This document shows positions 1 through 11,014 of a stretch of 64,000 nt of DNA, in pieces. The stretch is from positions 35,170-99,169 of the forward strand of contig JADGRO010000012.1 of assembly GCA_017880905.1 (NCBI GenBank), in the 5' to 3' direction. Position 1 is the stretch's first letter, and each line of letters starts with the position of its first letter. Origin of the DNA: Methylotenera sp. (lineage in GTDB: Bacteria > Pseudomonadota > Gammaproteobacteria > Burkholderiales > Methylophilaceae). Position numbers and translations under genes: made by a program. The notes below the pieces were generated by a model. The model saw only the letters and a program-made list of their open reading frames with translations. It searched no databases and had not been told where the DNA came from.

Positions 1-842
1 CGCAATACCGCGATTAAATCGGCTTCTAAGCGTTGATTAAAAGTTTTTTGCATGAGCGACCAAGCGCCTGTTAATCCGCCACCAATCACAACATTACTCA
101 CATCAATGATCTTGGCAATGCTGGCCAGCGTTTGTGCCAACGCGTTTGCCGCTAGTTCGTATGCCTCAATCGCAGCTTTATCGCCGCTATCGGCGAGTTC
201 AGCGATCTGATGAGCGGTAAGTAGTTGTTTTGTTGCATTCAAATAACTAATAGCCACCCCGCTGGCAGAGGCATATTGTTCCATACAGCCTTTGTTGCCG
301 CAGCCACATTGCCTACCCTCTGGCTCGACTATAATATGCCCCACTTCCATCGCATAGCCATGTTGGCCTGAATATAGCTTGCCGCTTGTATCAATAAAAC
401 CGCCGCCAACACCGGTGCCAAGCCCCATGTAAATCAAGCCGCCCTCTGGCCTGCCCGCTAAACAATATTCGCCATAAGCTGCGGCATTGGCGTCGTTTTC
501 TACAATCACTTTTTTACCAATTAACTGGTTTAAATCCGCTGCCAGATTGACATTTTTTAGGCCCGGCAAGTTGGGCGATCGCGCAATTAATTGAGTTTGC
601 GGATCGATAAAACCCGGGAAGCCAATACCAATTGCCTCCACATTAGGATGCTTTTGTATCGCTGTTTGTATGGCATGGGTCGTTACGTTGAGAATTTTTT
701 GCCAAGCCTCATCCGGCGCATGGCCTTTGCAAAACCGCGAAAAATCGGCCTGAAAGTGCGTTTCGTCAATTAACTCCAAATTAGCAAACACGCCAACGCG
801 AATATTGGTGCCGCCAATATCAATGCCTATAGTGAGTGCCAT
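1..842 (-). CDS. ROK-family sugar kinase (glucokinase-like), 3' end outside window
   Basis: ATP-dependent hexose kinase of the ROK family, probably phosphorylating glucose or fructose in the cytoplasm. The first 280 codons are visible; the C-terminus lies beyond base 1. The N-terminus has the phosphate-binding motif DIGGTNIRVG (residues 8-17), ENDANAAAYGE carries the catalytic Asp near residue 117, and the ROK zinc motif CGCGNKGC starts near residue 179 after GHIIVEPEGR. The ATG at 842 overlaps the malQ stop by 16 bases, so the two are probably translationally coupled. Following malQ, it would phosphorylate glucose released during glucan recycling (inference from context). Exact sugar specificity cannot be read from the sequence. 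Confidence 0.9.
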   Translation of the reverse strand, partial: MALTIGIDIGGTNIRVGVFANLELIDETHFQADFSRFCKGHAPDEAWQKILNVTTHAIQTAIQKHPNVEAIGIGFPGFIDPQTQLIARSPNLPGLKNVNLAADLNQLIGKKVIVENDANAAAYGEYCLAGRPEGGLIYMGLGTGVGGGFIDTSGKLYSGQHGYAMEVGHIIVEPEGRQCGCGNKGCMEQYASASGVAISYLNATKQLLTAHQIAELADSGDKAAIEAYELAANALAQTLASIAKIIDVSNVVIGGGLTGAWSLMQKTFNQRLEADLIAVL

Positions 843-2299
843 TTATGCACCCTTTTAGAATGTCGAATTGCATGTTTAATGCACTCAATATTTTCTTCAT
901 TAAGCATATCCCAATTAAAACGCCATTGCCAATTGCCTTGCATCGTACCTGGCATATTCATGCGATGCGTAGTATCCAACCCTAAAATATCCTGCATGGG
1001 TATAATGGCAATACTAGCTTTGGTGGCCAGTGCCAGAGCGATTAAAGCATGTGGCATATTGGGTTGCGGGTCATTCAATACGTTATGCACATCATTTTTA
1101 GTTGGCTCATCCAACTGCTGATACCAGCCCAGAGTGGTGTCGTTATCGTGTGTACCAGTGTAAACCACACTATTTTCTCCGATATTTTGTGGAAGGTAGG
1201 GGTTATCTTCCTTGCCACTAAACGCAAATTGCAAAATTTTCATACCGGGAAGCTGAAATTGCTCGCGCAAAGCATCCACTTCATCGGTAATCACACCTAA
1301 ATCTTCGGCGATTAACTGCATATCGGGGTAGCGCCTGGTAATCGCTCGCAGTAGAGCTTCGCCTGGTGCTAGCGCCCATTGCCCGTTTACAGCAGTTTCC
1401 TCAATTGCAGGGATTTCCCATGCCGCTTGCAAACCCCTAAAATGATCAATGCGCACCAAATCAAACAAGCGCTGTTGCGTACGCATGCGCATTAGCCACC
1501 ATTTAAAGCCATCAGCCTGCATAGCTTGCCAATTGTAGTGCGGGTTACCCCAACGCTGACCTGTGGCCGAAAAATAGTCTGGCGGCACGCCAGCCACTAC
1601 TTGCAGATTTTTGCTGGAGTTGAGCTTAAATAAATGTGGTTTTGCCCAAACATCGGCGCTATCAAAAGCCACAAAAATCGGTATATCCCCGAACATAGCC
1701 ACGCCGCTTTTATTGGCGTAGTTTTTAAGCGATTGCCATTGCCTAAAAAACAAAAATTGAGTAAATTTAATCACGGAAATTTCAAATGCGTAGCGCCGCT
1801 TTACTTTTTTCATCACTGCAGGCTGCTTATTTTTATAGGCGTTGGGCCACCTGTTCCATCTCACATGCTTAAACTTTTCTCGTAGCGCTAAAAACAATGC
1901 GAAATCGCCCAGCCATGCGATATTTTCATGGCAAAAACTAATAAATTCTTTTTGCATTTTTTTATTTTTTCTTTGCTTATAGCGAATATAAGCCTTGCTG
2001 AAAAGCGCATTCCTATTGGCTTTTAGCCCGGTCAAATCTTCATTATTTAGTAACTTTTCTGTAACTAAAATTTCTAAACTAATAAACATCGGGTTGCCCG
2101 CATGCGCGCTTAAACATTGGTAAGGCGAGCCATCGTCATGCGGCATATTGAGCGGCAATGTTTGCCAAATACTGGCACCAATTTTGGCTAAAAAATCGAC
2201 AAACTGATAAGCATCTGCGCCAAAGTCACCTGCTGGCAATGAGCTAATATGCAGCAAAACTCCTACGCGGCGCGTTTGATGATGTGAATTTTGCGACAT
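827..2299 (-). CDS. malQ: 4-alpha-glucanotransferase (amylomaltase, GH77)
   Basis: Cytoplasmic disproportionating enzyme that moves alpha-1,4-glucan segments between chains and releases glucose, used in glycogen and maltodextrin turnover. The 490 residues match the usual amylomaltase length. GH77 landmarks are VRIDHFRG (nucleophile Asp285), AEDLG (Glu332, acid/base) and GTHDNDTTLGWY (Asp385, transition-state stabiliser). The start codon shares one base with the GH57 stop (TAATG), which indicates translational coupling. It sits between the GH57 gene and a ROK kinase in one leftward operon. Confidence 0.95.
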   Translation of the reverse strand: MSQNSHHQTRRVGVLLHISSLPAGDFGADAYQFVDFLAKIGASIWQTLPLNMPHDDGSPYQCLSAHAGNPMFISLEILVTEKLLNNEDLTGLKANRNALFSKAYIRYKQRKNKKMQKEFISFCHENIAWLGDFALFLALREKFKHVRWNRWPNAYKNKQPAVMKKVKRRYAFEISVIKFTQFLFFRQWQSLKNYANKSGVAMFGDIPIFVAFDSADVWAKPHLFKLNSSKNLQVVAGVPPDYFSATGQRWGNPHYNWQAMQADGFKWWLMRMRTQQRLFDLVRIDHFRGLQAAWEIPAIEETAVNGQWALAPGEALLRAITRRYPDMQLIAEDLGVITDEVDALREQFQLPGMKILQFAFSGKEDNPYLPQNIGENSVVYTGTHDNDTTLGWYQQLDEPTKNDVHNVLNDPQPNMPHALIALALATKASIAIIPMQDILGLDTTHRMNMPGTMQGNWQWRFNWDMLNEENIECIKHAIRHSKRVHKWHSL

Positions 2300-4062
2300 T
2301 AATTTTCCTGCCCGCGTCGCATTGTCCCACTTTGAACAGCACCGCCAAACCCATCATTGGCGAGTGACGGTATGTCTTCCGCATTGATAGGTGTTGATAA
2401 ATTAGCGGGTACAGGCTGTTTTAGCAATACATATAAATTCGTCAAGTTACGGCGATAAAGCTGATCGAAACTGCTGACGCTATCAGTCGAGTTGTAGTCG
2501 CCCAGCCACCAGAACCAATCCGAACCTTCGCAAACCGCAAGTTGGTCTTCGCATAATTTTTTTTCTTTGGCACTTAATTTGCCTGTTTTTATTACTTTGT
2601 CGTAGACTTTTTTCGCTGCACACAGCAAATCCCAGCCGCGGTTTTTGTCTGCGCTGCCAATCCAAGTGCTAAAACTGCCGTATACCCAACTACCGGCAGC
2701 GATTTCGGGCAGATTGCCGCAGGAAATTTTATACGGACTTTTTTCGGGCGTTTTGATTGCTTGTAAAATTTCCGATTGTGTCACCATCTCGATATTTGGA
2801 TGATTTGCGAGCGCTTGGTATAGTTCGGTTAAAAAGTAGTAACCGTTATATGGAAAGTATTCCCAAGCATTTTCACCATCTAAAATTACGCTTACCAAAG
2901 GATTTTCTGGTTTTTGATAAGTGTCGTGAATATGCTCCAAATCACGAATAAAATCGTTTACCGCATCCGTGCTATGCATCTTGGCGTATTCAAAACCAAT
3001 CTTGTCCGATAGCCTGTCATCTCTAAAAAAACATAAAATTTCATCATTAGCTTCCGCCACTTTATATGGCTTATACAAGTATTCATGGCGAGAAACCTGT
3101 GCCCTATCCGGATTAGATTTATGCAAACTATTGGTTAGCACACCCTCGCCCGAGGCCGCCCATTGCACACCTTGCTGCGCCATTAATAAAAGGCTTTGTT
3201 TGGATACCGCACCTTCTGCGGGCCACATGCCTATTGGCTTTACACCAAATCGCCGTGTATGCGATATTTGTGCGTTTTTTATATGCGCCACTGCGCGCGC
3301 TTCGCCACCATCATATTTTGGCGCCTGCGGCAAAATGACATTAACCATAGCATCCCGTGTGCAACTAAAATCTAACAGTAAAGGCAAAATGGGGTGGTCG
3401 TGTGGGGTAGAAGAGATTTCAATCTGTCCTCTTTGCTGCAAAGCTTTGTAGCGTGGAATTAAACCGCTAATTATCTCGCCTACTAATTCAAATAAAGCGT
3501 AGCGCTCGGTGAAACTAAAGTGACTGCCCTTTCCTATTAGCGACTGCACCAATTTACTTTCGCGTTTGACACTTTCGCCCATCCACGCCAAGTGATACCA
3601 AACCAGCAAATCAGACTTATACTGCCCCGAAAAATATTGCAGATTAATATCGTTACCCGCCTGACTGGCCACTTGATAAAGATTATACAAACGTTGATAT
3701 TGCGCATACGGTGCAAGCATTTTTTCGTGATGACTTTTAAAGCAGCTTTCGATAATCAACTGACAATGCTCGGGTGAAACACAATCCAGAGTTTGTTCTC
3801 CCAGCATCGCCAGCAGTGGGTCTCGGATTTTTTTGGTTTTAAATTGTGCTGCGTAATCTTCTAATTGATCCAGCAAAATCGGCACAAAATTAAAACTTAC
3901 ACGTGCTTTGGTGTTAATTTCTAAGTGGTGCACCATGTCAGAGTAATCTTTAATGGCGTGCAAGTAAGTCCAAGGCAGCACATATTCACGTGATATCGAA
4001 TCACGATAATCCGGCTGATGCATATGCCAATACAAGGATATCAGTAACTTGGGGGCTGTCAT
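2299..4062 (-). CDS. GH57 glycoside hydrolase (alpha-amylase/glucanotransferase type)
   Basis: GH57 enzyme acting on alpha-glucans, 587 residues. The N-terminus carries the region-1 signature HMHQPDYRD. The proposed nucleophile is Glu283 in MWPAEGAVS, and the acid/base Asp395 is in ILDGENAWEYF; both are at expected GH57 positions relative to each other. No signal peptide is seen, so it should act on intracellular glycogen. GH57 includes alpha-amylases, 4-alpha-glucanotransferases, amylopullulanases and branching enzymes. Because glgB (GH13) and malQ are adjacent, a debranching or amylase-type role is more likely than branching (inference). It lies 27 bases downstream of glgC and overlaps malQ by one base. 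Confidence 0.88.
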   Translation of the reverse strand: MTAPKLLISLYWHMHQPDYRDSISREYVLPWTYLHAIKDYSDMVHHLEINTKARVSFNFVPILLDQLEDYAAQFKTKKIRDPLLAMLGEQTLDCVSPEHCQLIIESCFKSHHEKMLAPYAQYQRLYNLYQVASQAGNDINLQYFSGQYKSDLLVWYHLAWMGESVKRESKLVQSLIGKGSHFSFTERYALFELVGEIISGLIPRYKALQQRGQIEISSTPHDHPILPLLLDFSCTRDAMVNVILPQAPKYDGGEARAVAHIKNAQISHTRRFGVKPIGMWPAEGAVSKQSLLLMAQQGVQWAASGEGVLTNSLHKSNPDRAQVSRHEYLYKPYKVAEANDEILCFFRDDRLSDKIGFEYAKMHSTDAVNDFIRDLEHIHDTYQKPENPLVSVILDGENAWEYFPYNGYYFLTELYQALANHPNIEMVTQSEILQAIKTPEKSPYKISCGNLPEIAAGSWVYGSFSTWIGSADKNRGWDLLCAAKKVYDKVIKTGKLSAKEKKLCEDQLAVCEGSDWFWWLGDYNSTDSVSSFDQLYRRNLTNLYVLLKQPVPANLSTPINAEDIPSLANDGFGGAVQSGTMRRGQEN

Positions 4063-4089
4063 TCGTTAGTTTTTATTATCAATGGGTGA

Positions 4090-5382
4090 TTATTTATTGC
4101 CGTATGTGACTGGTCGAAACTGTCCTAACATTTCGCGTGTGACTAGCACCGTGCCTTTTTCTGAGACATAAAAACGCTTGCCATCGGCAACGGCATCAAA
4201 GCCGATTTCCATACCTTCGGGTATGTGCACACCCTTATCAATCACTACGTTTTTAAGTTTTACATGACGATTGATCACCGCGTTAGGCAAAATAACCGCA
4301 CCTTCAATATGACTAAAACTATGCACGCGAACATTTGAAAATAAAACTGAACCGGTAACACGTGAGCCACTGATTAGACAACCGCCTGAAACCAATGAAT
4401 CTGTGGCCTCGCCTCGCCTACCATCATCATTAAACACAAATTTTGCTGGTGGTAATTGTTCTTGATATGTCCATATCGGCCACACATTGTCGTACATATT
4501 AAGCTCTGGAATCACCCGTGTCAGCTCCATATTGGCCGCCCAGTACGCATCTACTGTACCTACATCGCGCCAATAATGAAATCCACCTTTTGCCCCCACA
4601 CAGCTATCGGCAAACCTGTGCGCATATACGCGTGCGCGCGAAATTAAATACGGAATCAAGTCGCCACCAAAATCATGGTTAGAGCTGTTATCCTCGGCAT
4701 CACGCATTAATTGTTCGTACAAAAATTCTGCGTTAAATACGTAAATTCCCATACTGGCAAGCGCCTGAGTCGGGTCGTCTGGCATATGTTTTGGTTCGGC
4801 TGGTTTTTCGGCGAATTCAATGATTCTATCTTCCTTATCCACAGCCATCACGCCAAAACCAGTGGCGTCAAACAGTGGCACATTGATACAGGCTACTGTC
4901 ATATCAGCGTTATTTCTCACGTGACACGCCAACATTTGGCCGTAATCCATTTTATAAATATGGTCACCCGCCAAAATCACCACATATTGCGCTTGGCTCA
5001 CGCGCAATATGTCTAGATTCTGATAAACCGCATCGGCCGTGCCTTTGTACCAATCTTCGGTATCGCGCTGTTGCGAGGCAGGTAACAAATCTACGTATTC
5101 GTTAAATTCGCCACTTAAAAAGCTCCATCCGCGCTGAATATGCCGCATCAGGCTGTGCGATTTGTATTGTGTTACCACACCGACACGACGAATACCGGAA
5201 TTAATGCAATTGGATAAAGGAAAATCGATAATACGAAATTTGCCGCCAAACGGCACGGCTGGCTTGGCGCGTTGACTTGTTAAATCTTTCAAGCGGCTGC
5301 CCCGTCCACCTGCTAAAATCAGCGCAATAGAGTTTTTAGTGAGATTACTAACAAAGCGTGATGAGTTGACATCTTTTTCCAT
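4090..5382 (-). CDS. glgC: Glucose-1-phosphate adenylyltransferase
   Basis: Makes ADP-glucose from ATP and glucose-1-phosphate, the committed step of bacterial glycogen synthesis. The 430-residue protein has the nucleotidyltransferase motif [15 protein letters not shown], followed by [29 protein letters not shown], and the sugar-phosphate region around [10 protein letters not shown]-terminal left-handed beta-helix (about residues 320-425) fits the allosteric domain. It is the first gene of the leftward glgC-GH57-malQ-ROK operon and is divergent from glgB across 186 bases. Confidence 0.97.
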   Translation of the reverse strand: MEKDVNSSRFVSNLTKNSIALILAGGRGSRLKDLTSQRAKPAVPFGGKFRIIDFPLSNCINSGIRRVGVVTQYKSHSLMRHIQRGWSFLSGEFNEYVDLLPASQQRDTEDWYKGTADAVYQNLDILRVSQAQYVVILAGDHIYKMDYGQMLACHVRNNADMTVACINVPLFDATGFGVMAVDKEDRIIEFAEKPAEPKHMPDDPTQALASMGIYVFNAEFLYEQLMRDAEDNSSNHDFGGDLIPYLISRARVYAHRFADSCVGAKGGFHYWRDVGTVDAYWAANMELTRVIPELNMYDNVWPIWTYQEQLPPAKFVFNDDGRRGEATDSLVSGGCLISGSRVTGSVLFSNVRVHSFSHIEGAVILPNAVINRHVKLKNVVIDKGVHIPEGMEIGFDAVADGKRFYVSEKGTVLVTREMLGQFRPVTYGNK

Positions 5383-5568
5383 GATTATTCTCTCAAGTTA
5401 GCACCAACCAAACGTGAACAATGTTACATCATTAGATATGACGACACATTTATGAAACAAACGCACAATACAGCGCTAAATCACATTATAGGCGCAATAA
5501 AGCGTTATAATCTACGCTAAAAATAACAATTTTATAACGTATTTATCACATCATTTAAGACTTACATT
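5383..5568. promoter_or_regulatory. Divergent glgC-glgB control region
   Basis: This AT-rich 186-bp spacer separates leftward glgC from rightward glgB. A perfect TATAAT lies at 5506-5511 on the plus strand, well placed for glgB. Another TATAAT is on the minus strand at 5485-5490, facing glgC. No convincing -35 hexamer was found for either, so the promoters are suggestions. No clear ribosome-binding site precedes the proposed TTG start of glgB at 5569. Confidence 0.4.
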
Positions 5569-7740
5569 TTGACAACCGACCTTAAACAACTCAATTTAAT
5601 TCTAAGCGCACAACATCATGACCCTTTTAATTTTTTAGGGTTGCATGAAAAAGGCAAAAAAACCAATATTTTTCGTACATTTTTGCCAGATGCAAAAAAT
5701 GCTTGGCTGAAAGTTGGCGCAGATTGGCTGCCGCTTGAAAAAACTCATCAAGACGGCTTATTTACTTGGCAAAGTAACACACGACCTAGCTCGCCGTGTT
5801 TGCTAAAAATTAAGTATGCCGGTGGAACTCACGAAACACATGATGCTTACTCATTTATGCCTTTTATCACTGAAGATGAATTGCATTTATTTGGTCAAGG
5901 TCAGTTAAATCAGGCCTACAACACATTCGGAGCTCATGCGTGTGAGTTGCAAGGTATAGCAGGTGTGCGTTTTGCCGTGTGGGCGCCCAGTGCAGAACGT
6001 GTCAGTGTCGTAGGCGATTTTAACCGTTGGGATGGCCGCGTGAATCCAATGCGCGTGCGTGGTGGCAGTGGCGTATGGGAGCTTTTTATTCCTAATCTGA
6101 CCGCAGGAGATTTGTATAAATTCGAGATTCGCAATCGTAATACTGGCGCGATATTAACCAAGACAGATCCATACGCGCGCGAGTTTGAATTGCGCCCTGG
6201 CACCGCCTCTTATGTTACTTCAACAAAACAATATCAATGGGAAAATCAAACATGGCTTAAGAACCGAGGTCAGCACGATTGGTTGCACGCCCCATTTAAT
6301 TGCTACGAGGTGCATTTAGGCTCATGGCAGCGCAAAGAGGGTAATGAGTTACTTAGTTATCGTGAACTGGCCGAAAAACTTGTGCCTTATGTGAAAGAAA
6401 TGGGCTATACGCACATTGAATTATTGCCGATTACCGAGCATCCGCTCAATGAATCATGGGGTTACCAAACCACTGGCTATTTTGCTGTAACGAACAGATT
6501 CGGCACGCCCAATGATTTCAAATTTTTTGTAGATGCCTGTCACCAAGCCAATATTGGCGTTATTCTTGACTGGGTGCCAGGGCATTTCCCCAAAGATGAT
6601 TGGGCACTGGCACGTTTTGATGGCAGCGCCTTGTACGAACACGAAGACCCAAGATTAGGCGAACACCAAGATTGGGGCACACTGATATTCAACTATGGTC
6701 GTAACGAGGTACGCAATTTTTTAATTGCCAACGCCTATTTTTGGTTAAAAGAATTTCATATCGACGGTCTACGCGTAGATGCAGTCGCCTCCATGCTTTA
6801 TCTGGATTACTCTCGCAAATCCGGTGAATGGCTACCGAACAAGTTTGGTGGACGTGAAAATTTAGAAGTAATTAATTTTATTAAGCAACTTAATACAATT
6901 ATTCATCAGGATTTCCCCGGCGCACTTACAATTGCAGAGGAATCTACTGCTTGGCCTGCAGTATCACGTCCCGTGTATTTAGGCGGTTTGGGTTTTAGCA
7001 TGAAGTGGAATATGGGTTGGATGAACGATACTTTGAGTTATATCGAAAACGACCCCGTGCATCGTAAATATCATCACGATAAGCTCACTTTTGGGCAGCT
7101 ATATGCCTACTCTGAGAACTTTGTACTGCCGTTTTCGCACGATGAAGTAGTGCACGGTAAACATTCGCTTTTGGACAAAATGCCAGGCGATGCATGGCAA
7201 AAATTTGCCAATTTGCGGCTTTTATTTACGCTACAAATGACAAGTCCCGGCAAAAAACTCAATTTCATGGGTAACGAAATCGCGCAAGGTCTCGAGTGGA
7301 ACGTAAATAGCAGCCTTGACTGGAATTTGCTCGAAATTGAGGCACACAAAGACATGCAGCGTCTTGTGCACGATTTAAATCATCAATATCTAACTACCAG
7401 CTGCCTGCATGATTTAGATTTTGAGCCGCAAGGTTTTGATTGGATTGACTGTCATGATTCCGATCAATCAATAATTAGCTTCATTAGACGTGCTCGCGAT
7501 GGCAATTTTGCTATAATAGTGTTAAATTTTACGCCAGTTCTACGGCATAATTACCGTATTGGCGTACCAAAAAGTGGTCAATACACTGAGATTTTTAATA
7601 GTGATGCCAACTATTACGGGGGGAGCAACCAAGGCAATGGCGCTGGGCTGCAAACGGAGACTGTTGCGTGGATGAACCACAAACAGTCATTGCTCATTAC
7701 ATTGCCGCCACTGGCCGGATTGATTATCAAGCCGAATTAA
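5569..7740 (+). CDS. glgB: 1,4-alpha-glucan branching enzyme (GH13)
   Basis: Introduces alpha-1,6 branches into glycogen. The 723-residue protein has an N-terminal glucan-binding region, a CBM48 domain (near [18 protein letters not shown]), the GH13 barrel and an all-beta C-domain. Catalytic residues are Asp404 in GLRVDAV, Glu457 in IAEEST and Asp525 in SHDEVVHGK, within one residue of the E. coli enzyme numbering. The start is TTG without an obvious ribosome-binding site. It is kept because the following residues ([19 protein letters not shown]) match the usual GlgB N-terminus and no upstream ATG is in frame nearby. pgi follows 52 bases downstream. Confidence 0.96.
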   Translation: MTTDLKQLNLILSAQHHDPFNFLGLHEKGKKTNIFRTFLPDAKNAWLKVGADWLPLEKTHQDGLFTWQSNTRPSSPCLLKIKYAGGTHETHDAYSFMPFITEDELHLFGQGQLNQAYNTFGAHACELQGIAGVRFAVWAPSAERVSVVGDFNRWDGRVNPMRVRGGSGVWELFIPNLTAGDLYKFEIRNRNTGAILTKTDPYAREFELRPGTASYVTSTKQYQWENQTWLKNRGQHDWLHAPFNCYEVHLGSWQRKEGNELLSYRELAEKLVPYVKEMGYTHIELLPITEHPLNESWGYQTTGYFAVTNRFGTPNDFKFFVDACHQANIGVILDWVPGHFPKDDWALARFDGSALYEHEDPRLGEHQDWGTLIFNYGRNEVRNFLIANAYFWLKEFHIDGLRVDAVASMLYLDYSRKSGEWLPNKFGGRENLEVINFIKQLNTIIHQDFPGALTIAEESTAWPAVSRPVYLGGLGFSMKWNMGWMNDTLSYIENDPVHRKYHHDKLTFGQLYAYSENFVLPFSHDEVVHGKHSLLDKMPGDAWQKFANLRLLFTLQMTSPGKKLNFMGNEIAQGLEWNVNSSLDWNLLEIEAHKDMQRLVHDLNHQYLTTSCLHDLDFEPQGFDWIDCHDSDQSIISFIRRARDGNFAIIVLNFTPVLRHNYRIGVPKSGQYTEIFNSDANYYGGSNQGNGAGLQTETVAWMNHKQSLLITLPPLAGLIIKPN

Positions 7741-7792
7741 TATTAATAGCTAACATTAAATATAAATTATAACTTATTGTTTTAAATAATAA

Positions 7793-9445
7793 ATGACATC
7801 ACTCACTCAATACCCAGTTTGGAATAAACTTTGTGAACATCAAAAAACCGTGGTGCCTTTGCACATGCGCGATTTGTTTGCCAATGACCCAAAACGCTTT
7901 GATAAATACAGCCTGAAATTTAAAGATTTACTTTTAGATTACTCCAAACATCGCATTACCGATGAAACCCTACCGTTGTTGTTCCAGATGGCGCGCGAAG
8001 CCAATATCGAAAGCTGGCGCGACAAGATGTTTGCGGGTGAAAAAATCAACATTACCGAAAATCGCGCCGTGTTACACACCGCACTGCGTAACCGCGCCAA
8101 TACACCGGTTTACGTAGATGGCAAAGATGTCATGCCGGAAGTCAACGCCGTGCTCAAGCAAATGCGCGCGTTCACAACCAAAGTGCGTAGCGGCGATTGG
8201 AAAGGTTATTCTGGTAAACGCATTATCGACATTGTGAATATTGGTATTGGCGGCTCAGATTTAGGTCCTGTAATGGCCTGTGGCGCACTTAAACCCTACG
8301 CTAGCCCCGGTCTAAACATTCACTTCGTGTCAAATATCGATGGCGCGCATTTGATGCTTGCGCTGGAGAAATGCAAGCCTGAAACCACACTATTTATCGT
8401 GGCTTCCAAAACCTTTACCACACAAGAAACCATGACCAATGCGCTCTCTTCACGTACATGGTTTTTAGAATCCGCCAAAAATGATGCACACGTAGCCAAG
8501 CATTTTGTGGCGCTTTCTACCAACGCCAAAGCTGTAGCTGATTTCGGCATCGATACTGCTAACATGTTCGCGTTTTGGGATTGGGTCGGCGGCCGCTATT
8601 CATTATGGTCTGCCATCGGATTATCTATTGCCTTGTACGTGGGTATGGATAATTTTGAAGACATGCTTAGCGGCGGGCATGAAATGGATATGCATTTTAA
8701 AACCGCACCTCTTGAGAAAAATATGCCGGTGATTATGGCTTTAATCGGCATTTGGTATAACAATTTCTTTCATGTCGATACCAATGCAATACTACCCTAT
8801 GACCAAGGAATGGCACGTTTTCCGGCCTATATGCAACAGGCGGACATGGAAAGTAACGGTAAATTTATTTGCCGCGATGGTAAGCGCGTGCAATACAAAA
8901 CCGGCCCGGTGATTTGGGGCGAGGCTGGCACCAATGGGCAGCATGCGTTTTACCAGCTCATTCACCAAGGCACGCAAATCGTGCCGGCTGACTTTTTAAT
9001 GCCCGTGCATAGCCATTACGCCATCGGCAAACACGGTTATGCGCATCACAAGATTTTGCTGGCCAATTTCTTGGCACAGACTCAGTCTTTAATGTTAGGG
9101 AAAACCAAGCAAGAAGCGCATGCAGAGCTTGAAAAACAAGGCTTAACTGGCAAAGCACTGGAAAATTTGCTGCCGCATAAAACCTTTGAAGGCAACCGTC
9201 CTACCACCTCTATTTTGTTCGACAAACTCACGCCGAATACTTTAGGTAAATTGATTGCGCTGTACGAGCACAAAATATTCGTGCAAGGCATGATGTGGGA
9301 TATCAACAGCTTCGACCAATGGGGTGTGGAATATGGCAAACAAATCGCCCAGCAAATCTTGCCGCAACTCACCAGCGACGAGGTGGTGAGCAACTATGAC
9401 AGCTCGACGAATGGCTTGATTAATCACACCAAGCAGTTGCGATAA
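7793..9445 (+). CDS. pgi: Glucose-6-phosphate isomerase
   Basis: Interconverts glucose-6-phosphate and fructose-6-phosphate, linking the glycogen genes to central sugar phosphate metabolism. It is full length at 550 residues. Family signatures are [14 protein letters not shown] (phosphate binding), the region [19 protein letters not shown] with the catalytic Glu, the His in [10 protein letters not shown], and the C-terminal [11 protein letters not shown] with the catalytic Lys. It is collinear with glgB across an AT-rich spacer and may be cotranscribed. No strong ribosome-binding site precedes the ATG. Confidence 0.97.
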   Translation: MTSLTQYPVWNKLCEHQKTVVPLHMRDLFANDPKRFDKYSLKFKDLLLDYSKHRITDETLPLLFQMAREANIESWRDKMFAGEKINITENRAVLHTALRNRANTPVYVDGKDVMPEVNAVLKQMRAFTTKVRSGDWKGYSGKRIIDIVNIGIGGSDLGPVMACGALKPYASPGLNIHFVSNIDGAHLMLALEKCKPETTLFIVASKTFTTQETMTNALSSRTWFLESAKNDAHVAKHFVALSTNAKAVADFGIDTANMFAFWDWVGGRYSLWSAIGLSIALYVGMDNFEDMLSGGHEMDMHFKTAPLEKNMPVIMALIGIWYNNFFHVDTNAILPYDQGMARFPAYMQQADMESNGKFICRDGKRVQYKTGPVIWGEAGTNGQHAFYQLIHQGTQIVPADFLMPVHSHYAIGKHGYAHHKILLANFLAQTQSLMLGKTKQEAHAELEKQGLTGKALENLLPHKTFEGNRPTTSILFDKLTPNTLGKLIALYEHKIFVQGMMWDINSFDQWGVEYGKQIAQQILPQLTSDEVVSNYDSSTNGLINHTKQLR

Positions 9446-9582
9446 TTCGATAAATACATGTCCTAAGAGCCGCATAGATATTAGGTTGCAGAGCACATAT
9501 GTTTCGTACTTTTATTGAGAAAGTAAAGGCTTGTAGGCTGGGTAACTTGTTCTCACCCTTCTTAGCTAACTAAGGAAATTTC

Positions 9583-10038
9583 GTGAAAAAACAGATGCTA
9601 ATCGTTAAAGGGACTGGTAATGTTGGAAAGAGCACAGCAGTTAAAACAGCATTTGAACGTGTACTTAATTCAATTCTTAAAAAGCTAGTACCAACAAGCG
9701 TCAAGTACTTATATCTAACAAATCGTGAAGTTGCTGCGGCGATTCAAGTTGGGACATCAACAGTTTATATCTCAACTCGTGGGGGCAACAAGAAAGAAGT
9801 AAAGCGAGCACTTTCCTTTTTTTCCCAAGAAAAATGCAAAGTCGTGATTTGCGCTACCCGGTCTAATGGCGACCCATACAAAGCTGCGCGAGAATTTGCT
9901 CATCTCAACCTGAATATTGAAGAACCAGTAGAATTTCCCAAGACATCCGAGAACGACGAGAGCAAGCGAACTCTTACAGACCTAGCCTTTGCCAAAAAAA
10001 TACATAGTTGGGCAACAAAGGCAATCAAAACCACCTGA
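9583..10038 (+). CDS. Small orphan P-loop NTPase-like protein of unknown function
   Basis: I do not recognise a family for this 151-residue protein. Residues 10-17 (GTGNVGKS) form a Walker A motif directly after an N-terminal hydrophobic strand (MLIV). A second strand (TVYISTR) and a third (KVVICATRSNGDPY) follow, so a minimal P-loop fold is plausible; no clear Walker B Asp is visible. The start is GTG with a good ribosome-binding site (AAGGAAA) just upstream. It sits alone between pgi and sppA, ending 9 bases from the convergent sppA stop, and separates two housekeeping blocks. That position suggests acquisition by transfer (inference). Confidence 0.7.
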   Translation: MKKQMLIVKGTGNVGKSTAVKTAFERVLNSILKKLVPTSVKYLYLTNREVAAAIQVGTSTVYISTRGGNKKEVKRALSFFSQEKCKVVICATRSNGDPYKAAREFAHLNLNIEEPVEFPKTSENDESKRTLTDLAFAKKIHSWATKAIKTT

Positions 10039-10047
10039 TTCTGAGAG

Positions 10048-11004
10048 CTATCTCAACTGCAAGCCTTTTGTCATTGCATCGAGCCCAATCGATTTCGCCA
10101 TACTCGCACCTAACTTCTTGGCGAAACGGTCCACCACCGTTTCTTTGTTAGTGTAGTCAACAATGTCTTCTTGCTTTATCACTTCTCGCGCAACATAGTC
10201 GGCGCTGCCAAGCGCATCGGCAAGGCCGAGCTTAATACTTTGATCACCACTCCAAAACAAGCCGCTGAATATTTCCGGTGTTTCTTTTAGTCTGCTACCG
10301 CGGCCTAGTCTTACCACGTTTTTAAATTGCTCGTGCACTTCGTTCAACATGCTTTGCGCAAATGCTTGCTGTTTTGGGTTGACAGGTGAAAATGGGTCTA
10401 GCATGCCTTTATTTTCGCCAGCCGTCATTAAACGACGCTCTACACCGACTTTTTTCATCACTTCGGTAAAGCCGTAGCCATCCATCAGCACGCCGATTGA
10501 GCCGACAATACTGGCTTTATCCACATAGATTTTATCAGTCGCAACGGCAATGTAATAACCACCCGACGCGCATATATCCTCCACCACACCATACACGGGA
10601 ATTTTAGGGTGTAATTTCTTTTGGCGCATGATTTCGTCATTGATAATACCCGCCTGCACCGGGCTGCCACCAGGCGTGTTAAAGCGCAGAATAATGCCCT
10701 TGGTTCCAGAGTTACCATAAGCATCTTGCAAACTACTGATAACAGAGTCAGCATTTACTTCACCACCCGCCTCAATCACGCCATTGATATCGATTAAAGC
10801 CGTGTGCGGGGTGGTAACGTTTTTAGCACCAAACCAACTTAAGGCCAGAACCAATAGTATAAAAAGATAGATAAAAGTGAGAGATTTAAAAAATATACTC
10901 CAGCGACGTGCTGCCTTCTGCTCTTTTAAGCCAGAAAGCGCCAGCTTTTCGATAGTTTGCTGTTGCCAATTGCTGTTGTCTTGTGGATTAGCTTGTTCTG
11001 CCAT
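10048..11004 (-). CDS. sppA: Signal peptide peptidase SppA, short form (S49)
   Basis: Inner-membrane serine protease that degrades cleaved signal peptides. The 318-residue protein has one N-terminal membrane anchor (about residues 38-60) and a single S49 domain, so it is the short SppA type. The Ser/Lys dyad is readable: Ser147 in ICASGGYYIA and Lys199 in TAGENKGMLDPF. It is the last gene of the leftward rluC-HAD-Rieske-sppA block, 10 bases after the Rieske gene. Confidence 0.93.
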   Translation of the reverse strand: MAEQANPQDNSNWQQQTIEKLALSGLKEQKAARRWSIFFKSLTFIYLFILLVLALSWFGAKNVTTPHTALIDINGVIEAGGEVNADSVISSLQDAYGNSGTKGIILRFNTPGGSPVQAGIINDEIMRQKKLHPKIPVYGVVEDICASGGYYIAVATDKIYVDKASIVGSIGVLMDGYGFTEVMKKVGVERRLMTAGENKGMLDPFSPVNPKQQAFAQSMLNEVHEQFKNVVRLGRGSRLKETPEIFSGLFWSGDQSIKLGLADALGSADYVAREVIKQEDIVDYTNKETVVDRFAKKLGASMAKSIGLDAMTKGLQLR

Positions 11005-11014
11005 TTAAGTTTCC

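Noticed and set aside
2969..3451. 160-codon open frame antisense to the GH57 gene
   Set aside because: No ribosome-binding site, Cys/Ser-rich shadow composition, and the opposite strand encodes a clear GH57 enzyme.
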